Below, piece by piece: positions 17,609 to 25,705 of a DNA stretch of 55,143 nucleotides. Both the position numbers and the translations under genes were made by a program. Source of the stretch: Lachnospiraceae bacterium (GTDB lineage Bacteria > Bacillota > Clostridia > Lachnospirales > Lachnospiraceae); the NCBI GenBank assembly GCA_021199655.1, contig JAJQHQ010000070.1, positions 1 through 55,143 of the forward strand, given 5' to 3'. The notes beneath the pieces are model-generated. The model was not told the origin of the DNA, did no database searches, and saw only the letters and a program-made list of their open reading frames with translations. Numbering within the stretch: position 1 is the stretch's first letter; each line of letters begins with the position of its first letter.

Positions 17609-18004
17609 ATGAATGTAGCTTTTATCGCGCATGACTCCAAAAAGAAACTGATGCAGAACCTCTGTATCGCCTACCGCAGTATTCTGGTAAAAAACAATCT
17701 CTTTGCGACTGGTACGACCGGACGGCTGATCGAGGAGGTGACCGGACTGAATATCCACAAGCTTCTTGCCGGACATATCGGCGGGGAGGAGCAGATCGGG
17801 GCGATGATCGAGCAGGGACAGATTGACCTGATGATCTTTTTCCGCGATCCTCTTGGCGCCAGACCCAATGAGCCGGATATCAACAAGGTCATCCGGCTGT
17901 GTGATGTGCATAATGTACCACTGGCTACCAATATCGCCTCAGCGGAAATGCTGTTAAAATCGCTTGAAAAAGGAGACCTTGAGTGGCGTGAAATGTACAG
18001 ATAA
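17609..18004 (+). CDS. mgsA: Methylglyoxal synthase
   Basis: A 131-residue enzyme converting dihydroxyacetone phosphate to methylglyoxal and phosphate. Visible are the phosphate-binding ATGTTG segment, the loop GHIGGEEQIGAMI, and FFRDPLGARPNEPD containing the catalytic Asp. The ribosome site is AAGGGGG. It sits inside a wall-growth operon, which suggests a link between glycolytic overflow and growth; that is inference. Confidence 0.96.
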   Translation: MNVAFIAHDSKKKLMQNLCIAYRSILVKNNLFATGTTGRLIEEVTGLNIHKLLAGHIGGEEQIGAMIEQGQIDLMIFFRDPLGARPNEPDINKVIRLCDVHNVPLATNIASAEMLLKSLEKGDLEWREMYR

Positions 18005-19070
18005 AGAAGAAGCCCGTAAACGTCTCGGCTATACGGAGCGTGAGTGGGCAAGAATCATGGAGCAGGAAAAGCAGGAGAAAAAGCGCAACCGGAAGCTGGC
18101 GGCTGTGCTTACCGGCATGCTGGTGCTCGTAGCCTGCATGGGTTTTCTGGTTTACTATCTGGTGTTCCGTTCTCACGATTATACACTGAACTTTACCTAC
18201 AACAGCGCGGACAGTGTGCTTGGTCTGGGCACTATCCTGGACGGGTTCGAGGCGGAAGAAGGGGCAGCGGCCGATCTGTGTGTAGTGACGGGTGATACCA
18301 ATACCTCAGCGGTATCTCTCGACGCGTATTCTGCTGCGCTTTTTGATCTGAATGATGAGGAGACAGTATACGCGAAGGATGTGTTTACCAGACGCTCGCC
18401 TGCCAGTATCACTAAGATCATGACCTGCCTTGTAGCTTTAAAATACGGTAATCTCGATGATCAGGTGACAGTCACATCCACTATCCTGAATATCGAGGAA
18501 GGGTCTTCTGTCGCTGATCTGAAAGTGGGAGATGTGCTCTCTTTAAAGCAGCTGCTTTATGGCATGATGGTCGTTTCCGGAAATGACGCTGCCATGATGG
18601 TCGCTGAACACATCGCAGGGAGCGTGGACGCGTTTGTTGATCTGATGAATGAGGAAGCTCTGGCAATCGGCGCGACAGACACGCATTTTACGAATCCTCA
18701 CGGACTGACGGATTCTGATCACTATACCACGGTGTATGACATTTATCTCATTTTTAATGAGGCCATGCAGTACGATACCTTTATGGATATCATCAACCGG
18801 GAGAATTATTACGCGGAATATACGGACGCGGATGGCAATGATGTGGCCGTCACCTGGGACTCGACCAACCAGTATTTTACGGGGAATGAGACGGCACCGG
18901 ATGATGTGGTCGTATATGGCGGCAAGACAGGAACGACCAATGACGCAGGTTATTGTCTGGCTCTTCTTTCCAAGGATCTTTACGGAAATCCGTATATTGC
19001 CATTATCCTGCATGCGGATTCCAAAGAGAACCTGTACGGCGAAATGAATTCGCTGCTGTCACTGATCTGA
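17979..19070 (+). CDS. D-alanyl-D-alanine carboxypeptidase (PBP5-like)
   Basis: A low-molecular-weight PBP of about 363 residues. A basic cytoplasmic stretch (KRLGYTEREW...KKRNRK) precedes one TM anchor (about residues 38-60). Catalytic motifs are SITK (Ser near 143), SGN (Ser near 200) and KTG in GGKTGTTND (Lys near 316). It trims the terminal D-Ala from peptidoglycan stems. The start is ambiguous: TTG at 17979 lies three bases behind AAAGGAG, TTG at 17964 has no ribosome site, and GTG at 17988 is also possible. All starts overlap the end of mgsA. Unlike classical DacA, the anchor is N-terminal rather than C-terminal. Confidence 0.9.
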   Translation: MSGVKCTDKEEARKRLGYTEREWARIMEQEKQEKKRNRKLAAVLTGMLVLVACMGFLVYYLVFRSHDYTLNFTYNSADSVLGLGTILDGFEAEEGAAADLCVVTGDTNTSAVSLDAYSAALFDLNDEETVYAKDVFTRRSPASITKIMTCLVALKYGNLDDQVTVTSTILNIEEGSSVADLKVGDVLSLKQLLYGMMVVSGNDAAMMVAEHIAGSVDAFVDLMNEEALAIGATDTHFTNPHGLTDSDHYTTVYDIYLIFNEAMQYDTFMDIINRENYYAEYTDADGNDVAVTWDSTNQYFTGNETAPDDVVVYGGKTGTTNDAGYCLALLSKDLYGNPYIAIILHADSKENLYGEMNSLLSLI

Positions 19071-19165
19071 GGCTTTCGGATCATTTGTATGCCATATTTC
19101 AGGTTCGGATACGGCAGTGAAGGGCAGCCGGATAGAACGGATATTGGAAACAATGTAATTTTGTG

Positions 19166-19194
19166 TTGTTTTTTTTGCTCGGATAGTCTATAAT
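19166..19194 (+). promoter_or_regulatory. Sigma-70-type promoter
   Basis: TTGTTT (19166-19171), 17-base spacer, consensus TATAAT (19189-19194), about 40 bases before the next start codon. Confidence 0.7.
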
Positions 19195-19237
19195 TAGCCC
19201 ATGAAAAATATATCCGCTACTAAAGGAGGAGATGCCC

Positions 19238-19660
19238 ATGATACAGTTAATTTTAGGTAATAAGGGGAAAGGCAAGACAAAGGTATTGCTCGATAAGGTC
19301 AATACCGAGATTAAGACAGCGCATGGCAGTATCGTGTATCTTGACAAAAGTGCGAAGCATATGTATGAGCTGAACAACAAGGTAAGGCTCATCGACATTT
19401 CCGGTTTTCCGTTGAAGTCGAGTGATGAGTTTATTGGTTTTATTTATGGTATTCTGTCGCAGGATCATGATCTGGAACAGATGTATCTCGACAGTTTCCT
19501 TACGATCGCACAGGTGAATGATGCTGCTTCGGCGAATGCACTTCTTGGTACATTATCTGAGATTGGCGAAAAGTTTGATGTTACGTTTGTTATCAGTATC
19601 TCATTGCAGGCTGCTGACATCGATTCTGAATATAAAGAACATATCCTTGCGGAATTATAA
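19238..19660 (+). CDS. Small P-loop ATP-binding protein of unknown function
   Basis: A 140-residue protein with an N-terminal P-loop GNKGKGKT (about residues 6-13) and a continuous alpha/beta pattern afterwards (IVYLDKS, VRLIDIS, VTFVISISL). Similar proteins in Lachnospiraceae have been labelled as PilT-like, but no PilT retraction domain is visible, so I give no function. The ATG at 19238 is eight bases from AGGAGG; another ATG at 19232 is too close to that site. It is a single-gene unit: own promoter upstream, strong terminator downstream. Confidence 0.75.
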   Translation: MIQLILGNKGKGKTKVLLDKVNTEIKTAHGSIVYLDKSAKHMYELNNKVRLIDISGFPLKSSDEFIGFIYGILSQDHDLEQMYLDSFLTIAQVNDAASANALLGTLSEIGEKFDVTFVISISLQAADIDSEYKEHILAEL

Positions 19661-19716
19661 ATGAGATTTTTCCTGATGATGAAGGCACAGGATCATCACG
19701 AAAGAGCATACAGGTT

Positions 19717-19751
19717 CATGCCCGGCGATATTGGCCGGGCATGTTTCTTTT
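19717..19751. terminator. Bidirectional intrinsic terminator
   Basis: A perfect 10-bp stem CATGCCCGGC / GCCGGGCATG with loop GATATTG, followed by TTTCTTTT. It serves the P-loop gene and, in reverse, the convergent DUF378 gene. Confidence 0.85.
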
Positions 19752-19959
19752 ATTCACCACCCATCGATGTGACTCTGCCGTACAGGCTTAAAAGATAAAG
19801 CCCCGAGAGTCCTACAAGCGCGTATATCAGCCTTGATATCCAGGTGAGATCTCCGAAGATCAGATTGACCAGATCCAGCTTAAAAAACCCGATCAGTCCC
19901 CAGTTAACCGCTCCGATAATGACAAGTGTGATCGCTGTGTAATCCAGACCTTTGCTCAT
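19750..19959 (-). CDS. DUF378 small membrane protein (YuzA-like)
   Basis: A 69-residue protein with two TM helices: LDYTAITLVIIGAVNWGLIGFF and LIYALVGLSGLYLLSLYG. The motif GAVNWGLIG followed by the second hydrophobic segment is diagnostic of DUF378. Function unknown. On the - strand the start is preceded by GAAAGGAGAAA. It is convergent with the P-loop gene and divergent from the HlyD-like gene. Confidence 0.88.
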   Translation of the reverse strand: MSKGLDYTAITLVIIGAVNWGLIGFFKLDLVNLIFGDLTWISRLIYALVGLSGLYLLSLYGRVTSMGGE

Positions 19960-20034
19960 AATGTTTTTCTCCTTTCGAAATCCTCTGGGTTCCTATACAG
20001 CATATCCGTTTCTTTAAATTTTATTCAAAATACC

Positions 20035-20063
20035 TTGTATCGAAAGAGGGAACATGATAAAAT
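20035..20063 (+). promoter_or_regulatory. Promoter candidate for the HlyD-like/yggS/sepF cluster
   Basis: TTGTAT (20035-20040), 17 bases, TAAAAT (20058-20063). It would start transcription about 30 bases before the TTG start at 20098. Confidence 0.4.
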
Positions 20064-20097
20064 ACCTTCTATTATACGAGATTCCGGGAGGCTTTTT

Positions 20098-21462
20098 TTG
20101 AATAACCGCAAAAGCAGGAACAAAATTACGAAATACAGGCGTTATTCTTTCTTTAATATAGGAACGCTTTTGTTTGGTCTGGTTTTTATTTATATGATCA
20201 TCATGATGGTCATGTATCTGACACAGACACACGTCACATCCTACGAAGTAAGGAAGGGTACGTTGACGGGCAATTATCGTTATGAGGCTCTGGCTCTTCG
20301 GGAAGAGACTGTCGTGACGGCTACCTATTCCGGGACAGTCCGGTATTTTGAACGTGAAGGTGCGAAGGCTTCTGCCGGAAGCACTGTCTGCGCGATTGAT
20401 GAATCAGGAAGCACCGAGGTTCAGTCTATCAGCGATTTTGCCATGTCAGAGGACGATGAAGAGCGGCTGCAGAGCATCCTTTCCAGTTTTACCATCAATT
20501 TTTCGTCGGACAATTTTCAGAAGACCTATGATCTGAAATCCAGTGTCGAAGGTCTGATTTCTGAAGTGATTGAGGAGAATTCTGATACTTCCTACTCTAC
20601 GCGCAATGCCTGCTATGCTCCGTCATCCGGTTTTGTACTATACAAGATCGATGGTTTTGAGGATACGCAGGAATCGGAGTTGACTTCCTCCATGTTCTCC
20701 CAGAGCAGTTATTCTGCCACGAACCTGCGGTCGCAGGGAACGGTGAAGGCCGGGGACAGCCTCTTTAAGCTTGTGACCAGCGAGGAGTGGACACTGTATT
20801 TTCCGCTGGATTCTGCTCTTGTCACAGAGCTTACGGATTCCAGTACGATCAAGTTCCGGTTTTTAAAAGACAATGTGACATTTACATCTTCCTTCAGTAT
20901 CGTGACCAATGGAGATGAGTCCTTTGGCAAGATCTCACTTGACAATTCTCTGGTACGTTATGTTACGGACCGTTTTCTGGAGATTGAGCTTGTCATGGAC
21001 AAAAAATCCGGTCTGAAGGTTCCGATTTCCGCAATCGATTCCCGCACGTTTTATCGGATTCCTGAGGATTACGCGATCGTCAATGAAAGCACGGACGATG
21101 AGATCACTCTGCTTGTGGAGAGCTTTGCGGACGACGGGTCTTCCACATCAAAATACCTGACCGCGACTGTTTACAGTTATTCGGACGGATATTACCTGGT
21201 AGACACCGAACTGTTTTCGGAGGACGATTATATCCGGATTGCCGGCACCACTACCAGAAAGCGCCTTTCTGAGGATGATATTGAGACGCTGTACGGTGTA
21301 TATAATATCAATAAAGGCTACGCGGTTTTCCGTGAGGTCACCATCATCGATCAGAACGAGGAATACTGTATTGTAGAAAGCAACAATACCTATGGCCTGG
21401 CCGCCTATGACTACATTGCGCTGGATGCTTCACAGGTGACCGACGACCAGATCGTATATTAA
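20098..21462 (+). CDS. HlyD-like membrane-anchored adaptor protein
   Basis: A protein of about 454 residues. A basic N-terminus is followed by a TM helix (about residues 22-42), then a beta-rich extracytoplasmic part with a lipoyl/barrel-sandwich-like segment TYSGTVRYFEREGAKASAGSTVCAID near residue 75, as in HlyD/RND adaptors. No transporter gene is adjacent. The TTG at 20098 follows GGGAGG; the frame is open further upstream without a ribosome site. The gene precedes yggS-sepF, an arrangement common in Lachnospiraceae, which hints at a role near the divisome or envelope (inference). Confidence 0.75.
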   Translation: MNNRKSRNKITKYRRYSFFNIGTLLFGLVFIYMIIMMVMYLTQTHVTSYEVRKGTLTGNYRYEALALREETVVTATYSGTVRYFEREGAKASAGSTVCAIDESGSTEVQSISDFAMSEDDEERLQSILSSFTINFSSDNFQKTYDLKSSVEGLISEVIEENSDTSYSTRNACYAPSSGFVLYKIDGFEDTQESELTSSMFSQSSYSATNLRSQGTVKAGDSLFKLVTSEEWTLYFPLDSALVTELTDSSTIKFRFLKDNVTFTSSFSIVTNGDESFGKISLDNSLVRYVTDRFLEIELVMDKKSGLKVPISAIDSRTFYRIPEDYAIVNESTDDEITLLVESFADDGSSTSKYLTATVYSYSDGYYLVDTELFSEDDYIRIAGTTTRKRLSEDDIETLYGVYNINKGYAVFREVTIIDQNEEYCIVESNNTYGLAAYDYIALDASQVTDDQIVY

Positions 21463-21472
21463 GGAGACAGAC

Positions 21473-22165
21473 ATGTTAAAGGAAAATTTACAGGAGGTAG
21501 AAGCGCGTGTTGCGAAGGCATGCGCAAAAGCCGGAAGAAACCGGGAAGAGGTACTTCTGATCGCGGTCAGCAAGACGAAGCCGGTGGAGATGATAGAAGA
21601 GATCTATCACGAAGGCATCCGGGACTTTGGGGAGAACCATCCGCAGGAGATCCGGGATAAATTTCCGCAGCTGCCGGCGGATGTCAGATGGCACATGATC
21701 GGACACCTGCAGACGAATAAGGTCAAATATATCATTGAGCGTGCCTGTATGGTCCATTCGGTGGAATCCATCCGTCTCGCCGGGGCAATCAGCAGTGCAG
21801 CGGTCAGCCGCGGTCTGATCATGCCGGTGCTGGTCGAGGTGAATATGGCAAAGGAAGCCTCCAAGAACGGCATTATGCCGGATGATACGGAGGACTTTAT
21901 CCGGAATATAGCCTCTTTGCCGGGGATTCATGTGAATGGTCTTATGACCATCGCTCCTTATACCGACAATGCCGAGGAGAATCGTGTATATTTTCGCGAT
22001 ATGAAAAAATTATCTGTTGACATTGCGGGCAAAAACATTGATAATGTGGATATGTGTGATCTCAGTATGGGCATGACCGGGGATTATGAGGTCGCGATCG
22101 AAGAGGGTGCGACGATGATACGCGTCGGCACCGGCATATTCGGAGCGCGTGATTACAGCAGATGA
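21473..22165 (+). CDS. YggS/PLPHP family PLP-binding protein
   Basis: A 230-residue fold-type III PLP protein involved in pyridoxal phosphate homeostasis. The PLP lysine is in LIAVSKTKP (Lys near 35), with FGENHPQEIRDK, WHMIGHLQTNKV and the phosphate-binding end SMGMTGDYEVAIEEGATMIRVGTGIFG. It carries out no known catalysis. The order yggS-sepF-ylmH is conserved in Gram-positive division clusters. Confidence 0.95.
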   Translation: MLKENLQEVEARVAKACAKAGRNREEVLLIAVSKTKPVEMIEEIYHEGIRDFGENHPQEIRDKFPQLPADVRWHMIGHLQTNKVKYIIERACMVHSVESIRLAGAISSAAVSRGLIMPVLVEVNMAKEASKNGIMPDDTEDFIRNIASLPGIHVNGLMTIAPYTDNAEENRVYFRDMKKLSVDIAGKNIDNVDMCDLSMGMTGDYEVAIEEGATMIRVGTGIFGARDYSR

Positions 22166-22216
22166 CCGGTTTCATTTCGGACCGGAAGCAGTTTTATAAA
22201 ATGGGAGATATAAAAG

Positions 22217-22831
22217 ATGGGTGTAATTGACAGATTTCTGAATGCGATGAAAATGAATGATGATGATGATGTTCTGGACGACGATTACCTCGACGACGAT
22301 TACGACGACGATTATGATGATGATCCTGAGGAAGAACTTCCGAAGAAGCGTTTGCTGAACAGAAACAGAGACGACGATTCGGATCGTATATCCGCCAGAA
22401 AAGAGGAACCTGTCAGGGAAGAACCGCGCAGAGCTTCAGCTTCCACACAGTCTCCCAGACAGACAAAGACGAAGCCTGCCCGCTCGAATTCCAGCAAGAT
22501 CTCGCCTATGCGAAGCACGGGCAGCAGCCGGCGTTCGGAAGGGATGGAGGTCTGTGTGATCCGGCCGAAAAATATGGAGGACGCACGGGAAGTAACGGAG
22601 ACTTTGCTGGACGACTGCACTGTGATCCTGAACATGGAAGGCATTGACTTTGAACTGGCACAGCGTATTATCGATTTTGCGTGCGGGTCCTGCTTTGCAA
22701 TTCATGGTAAGCTTCAGAAGGTAAGTAATTATATCTTTATCATTACACCGCAGCACGTAGACATTTCCGGAGATTTTCAGGAAATGATGAATGGTGTGTA
22801 TGATGTTCCCTCTTTCGGGACGTCATTCTAG
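22217..22831 (+). CDS. sepF: Cell division protein SepF
   Basis: A 204-residue protein. The N-terminal helix MGVIDRFLNAMKM is the membrane-targeting segment. An unusually long Asp-rich run (residues 14-36) and a Ser/Arg/Lys linker follow, then the conserved C-terminal SepF domain (about 112-195) with VIRPKNMEDAREVTETLLDDCTVILNMEG and HGKLQKVSNYIFIITP. SepF tethers and bundles FtsZ at the membrane. A GGGAGATATAAAAG region precedes the ATG. Confidence 0.95.
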   Translation: MGVIDRFLNAMKMNDDDDVLDDDYLDDDYDDDYDDDPEEELPKKRLLNRNRDDDSDRISARKEEPVREEPRRASASTQSPRQTKTKPARSNSSKISPMRSTGSSRRSEGMEVCVIRPKNMEDAREVTETLLDDCTVILNMEGIDFELAQRIIDFACGSCFAIHGKLQKVSNYIFIITPQHVDISGDFQEMMNGVYDVPSFGTSF

Positions 22832-22840
22832 AGGGACACG

Positions 22841-23596
22841 ATGGAAAAAGCCGGGCTGCTTGAAAAGAGAATCCGGGAGCTCGCTTCCAGAGCGGATTCC
22901 AGAGGCTTCGTGACCTTTACGGATTTTCTGAACCTGAATGAACAGAATATTTTTTTTGATACCATACAAAAGTTTTCCTTTGTCAAAGGGGAAACTTTTG
23001 GTGGTTATGAGGGAGCGGAACGCCGGATTGCGGCGCTGATTCCCTGTGGAGATACCGCAGCGGGAGTTTCCTGGCCGATTCAATGCATCCGCATTGTGCC
23101 GCGCAGTCCCAAATTTGCCGAAAAGCTGACACACAGGGACTTTCTTGGCGCACTGATGCACCTTGGATTCGAGCGCTCTGTACTGGGAGACATCGCTGTG
23201 ACGGATTCGGAAGCGTATCTGTTCTGTATATCCCGTTTTTCAGAGCTGATCTGTACGGAGCTTACACAGGTGCGGCACACACAGGTCGTCTGCACTTGCT
23301 GTGACGCGGAGGGATTTGTATACACGCCTCCGACCAGAAGCCTTAGCGGGAGTATCGCATCGGTGAGGCTGGATGCAGTGATGGCGCTGGGATTTGGAGC
23401 TTCCCGCTCAAGTCTTCTTTCCCTGATCGGGGGCGGCAGTGTCTTTGTGAACGGAAAGCTGATCACGTCAAATGCGTATGTGCTGAAAGAGGGCGATATT
23501 GTCTCGGCTCGCGGGCTGGGCAGATTTCGCTATCTCGGTACAGGCGGACAGACACGAAAAGGCCGCATCTTTGCAGAGGTGGAGCTGTTTGTGTGA
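22841..23596 (+). CDS. ylmH: YlmH-family RNA-binding protein (S4 domain)
   Basis: A 251-residue protein with an N-terminal YlmH region and a C-terminal S4 RNA-binding domain (about residues 180-250: SIASVRLDAVMALGFGASRSSLL...GSVFVNGKLI). In Gram-positives YlmH lies next to sepF; it has been linked to ribosome quality control and division. The divIVA gene that often follows ylmH is absent; aroB takes its place. Confidence 0.92.
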   Translation: MEKAGLLEKRIRELASRADSRGFVTFTDFLNLNEQNIFFDTIQKFSFVKGETFGGYEGAERRIAALIPCGDTAAGVSWPIQCIRIVPRSPKFAEKLTHRDFLGALMHLGFERSVLGDIAVTDSEAYLFCISRFSELICTELTQVRHTQVVCTCCDAEGFVYTPPTRSLSGSIASVRLDAVMALGFGASRSSLLSLIGGGSVFVNGKLITSNAYVLKEGDIVSARGLGRFRYLGTGGQTRKGRIFAEVELFV

Positions 23597-23624
23597 CAAC
23601 GGAAAAGAGAAAGGGTAGAATTAT

Positions 23625-24755
23625 ATGAATACAGGAAAATACAGGACGGGAATGGAGATCACGGTAAAGACAGAAGCAAATGCTCCATACAAAATCTGTC
23701 TGCAGGATTCTTTTAAAAAGCTGCCTGCTTATCTGGCAGAAATCGGCTGTGAAGGGCACAGGCTCTGCATTGTGACGGATTCGAATGTTGCACCGCTGTA
23801 TCTGGAAGAGGTAAAGCGGACGGCGGCTTCCTGTTGCAGTGCGGTTGGGGTTTTTATGTTTCCTGCGGGTGAAGAGAATAAGACGCTGGATCATGTGCGT
23901 GAGCTTTATGAGGTATTGATTCAGGCCGGATTTGACCGTCATGATTTTCTGCTCGCGTTAGGCGGCGGTGTCGTCGGGGATCTTACCGGCTTTACGGCAG
24001 CGACTTATCTGCGCGGGATCCGTTTTATTCAGGTGCCGACCACGCTGCTCTCACAGATTGACAGCAGCATCGGCGGCAAGACCGGCGTAGATTTTGATTC
24101 CTATAAAAATATGGTGGGTGCGTTTCATCAGCCGTCTCTTGTATACATCAATATCAAGACGCTGCACACTCTCCCGGACGAGCAGTTTGCAAGCGGCATG
24201 GGTGAGCTCCTGAAGCATGGCCTGATCCTTGACGCGGATTACTATGAGTGGACGATCGACCACATGAGTGAGATTGAGGAGCGCAAGTATTCCATTCTGC
24301 TGATCATGGTAGCCAGAAGCTGCGAGCTGAAGCAGTCCGTGGTTGAAAAAGATCCAAAGGAGACGACAGGGGATCGTGCTCTGCTGAATTTTGGCCATAC
24401 GATCGGACACGCGATTGAAAAGCTCAAGGATTTCCAGCTTCTGCACGGCGAATGTGTGGCGCTCGGTATTGTGGCTGCTGCCTGGATCTCCTGGCAGCGC
24501 GGCATGATCGAGGAAGAAGAGTTTTATGAGATCCGCGATATGAATGTCGGCTTTGGCCTCCCGATTTCGTTTGAGGGACCGACTGCTGAAGAAATTGTAG
24601 CCGCTACGAAGAAAGACAAAAAGATGAACGCCGGAAAAGTTCGCTTTGTCCTTCTTGATAAGATCGGGCATGCCGTTGTCGTGCCGGATGTGACGGATGA
24701 GGAGATGGCGGACGCCATCCGTTCGATCCGCTATGAGAGAAGTGAGCAGGCATGA
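23625..24755 (+). CDS. aroB: 3-dehydroquinate synthase
   Basis: A 376-residue enzyme for step two of the shikimate pathway, NAD+ and divalent-metal dependent. Motifs: LALGGGVVGDLTGFTAATYLRG (NAD binding), PTTLLSQIDSSIGGKTGVDF, MGELLKHG with the metal-binding Glu, and LNFGHTIGHAIE with metal-binding His. It ends in an ATGA overlap with lspA. The other shikimate genes are not in this window. Confidence 0.97.
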   Translation: MNTGKYRTGMEITVKTEANAPYKICLQDSFKKLPAYLAEIGCEGHRLCIVTDSNVAPLYLEEVKRTAASCCSAVGVFMFPAGEENKTLDHVRELYEVLIQAGFDRHDFLLALGGGVVGDLTGFTAATYLRGIRFIQVPTTLLSQIDSSIGGKTGVDFDSYKNMVGAFHQPSLVYINIKTLHTLPDEQFASGMGELLKHGLILDADYYEWTIDHMSEIEERKYSILLIMVARSCELKQSVVEKDPKETTGDRALLNFGHTIGHAIEKLKDFQLLHGECVALGIVAAAWISWQRGMIEEEEFYEIRDMNVGFGLPISFEGPTAEEIVAATKKDKKMNAGKVRFVLLDKIGHAVVVPDVTDEEMADAIRSIRYERSEQA

Positions 24756-25264
24756 AGAACAGGAAGCCATCCCGGTCCAGCTGCATGGCCGGTATGTTCT
24801 GGACATTACTTTTACTGGCCGCGGATCAGATCACAAAAGCGCTGGCCTGTATGTATTTGAAGAACACCTCCGGTATTTCTCTGATCTCCGGAGTTTTTGA
24901 GCTGTATTATGTGGAAAATCGCGGCGCTGCATTTGGCATGCTCACAAACAGACAGCTGCTGTTTGTCGTGATCGCGGTGATCATGATTGCCCTTTCTGCT
25001 TTTGTTTACAGCCGGCTGCCAATGGAAAAGCATTATGATCTGCTTCGGGCGGCCTGTGTTCTGATTGCTGCCGGAGCGGGAGGGAATCTGATCGACCGGC
25101 TTGCAAGAGGCTACGTTGTTGATTTCCTCTATTTTTCCCTGATCGACTTTCCGGTATTTAATATCGCTGACTGCTGCGTATGCATTGGTGCGGCTCTTGC
25201 GGTGATTCTGTTATTTACTGTATATAAGACGGAGGAGTTTGCATTTCTGAAATTGCGCAGATGA
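24752..25264 (+). CDS. lspA: Lipoprotein signal peptidase (signal peptidase II)
   Basis: A 170-residue membrane aspartyl protease with four TM helices. The two catalytic Asp residues are in GNLIDRLARGYVVDF and FNIADCCV; ENRGAAFGML is the family start motif. It cleaves prolipoprotein signal peptides after lipidation; the DUF4358 protein encoded near 31600 is a likely substrate. The start overlaps the aroB stop. Confidence 0.95.
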   Translation: MKNRKPSRSSCMAGMFWTLLLLAADQITKALACMYLKNTSGISLISGVFELYYVENRGAAFGMLTNRQLLFVVIAVIMIALSAFVYSRLPMEKHYDLLRAACVLIAAGAGGNLIDRLARGYVVDFLYFSLIDFPVFNIADCCVCIGAALAVILLFTVYKTEEFAFLKLRR

Positions 25265-25329
25265 ATTGCAGACAAAGTCTTACAGTCAGACCATCGGAAA
25301 ATGGACGGCCGCGTTCTTTGGATTTTGGG

Positions 25330-25358
25330 TTGACAAACGCCGTATTCAATGCTAGACT
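25330..25358 (+). promoter_or_regulatory. Promoter of the leuA T-box transcript
   Basis: Consensus TTGACA (25330-25335), 17-base spacer, TAGACT (25353-25358). Confidence 0.75.
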
Positions 25359-25364
25359 GTCATA

Positions 25365-25675
25365 AGTTGTAAAACAGGATTAGCAAAATGCGAAGACGGA
25401 GAATAGTACGCTGATTATCTTTTTTCAGAGAGATGCCGGCCGGTGAGAGGTATCAGAAGAGGTCAGGGGAACTCGCTCCCGAGCGGCTGCCCGAAATCTT
25501 CGGAAAGTAGACGCAGACGGCACCCGACCGTTACCATGGGATGGATATAAGACGAAGATTTCTCTGTCGTCCGTATCCGCAGAGTGTATGAGCGATCATA
25601 AATGAGAGTGGTACCGCGCGAGATTTTGTAATCTTCCGTCTCTTAGGGCAAAAGCCTTAAGGGGCGTTTTATTTT
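25365..25675 (+). promoter_or_regulatory. T-box leader (tRNA-sensing riboswitch), leucine type, with terminator
   Basis: The 441-base gap between lspA and leuA is a classical T-box leader. AGAGAG and GGTGAGAGG mark stem I. GAACTCGCTCCCGAGC contains the specifier, CTC (Leu) at 25472-25474, by comparison with the GAA-codon-CGCTCC pattern I know from related leaders. The T-box sequence GAGTGGTACCGCG (25606-25618) pairs with the uncharged tRNA end. The terminator is CGTCTCTTAGGGC (25637-25649), AAAA, GCCTTAAGGGGCG (25654-25666), then TTTTATTTT. Uncharged tRNA-Leu should stabilise the antiterminator and switch leuA on. Confidence 0.93.
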
Positions 25676-25705
25676 ACTTATTTTTTTGAAAAGGAGACGA
25701 ACATC

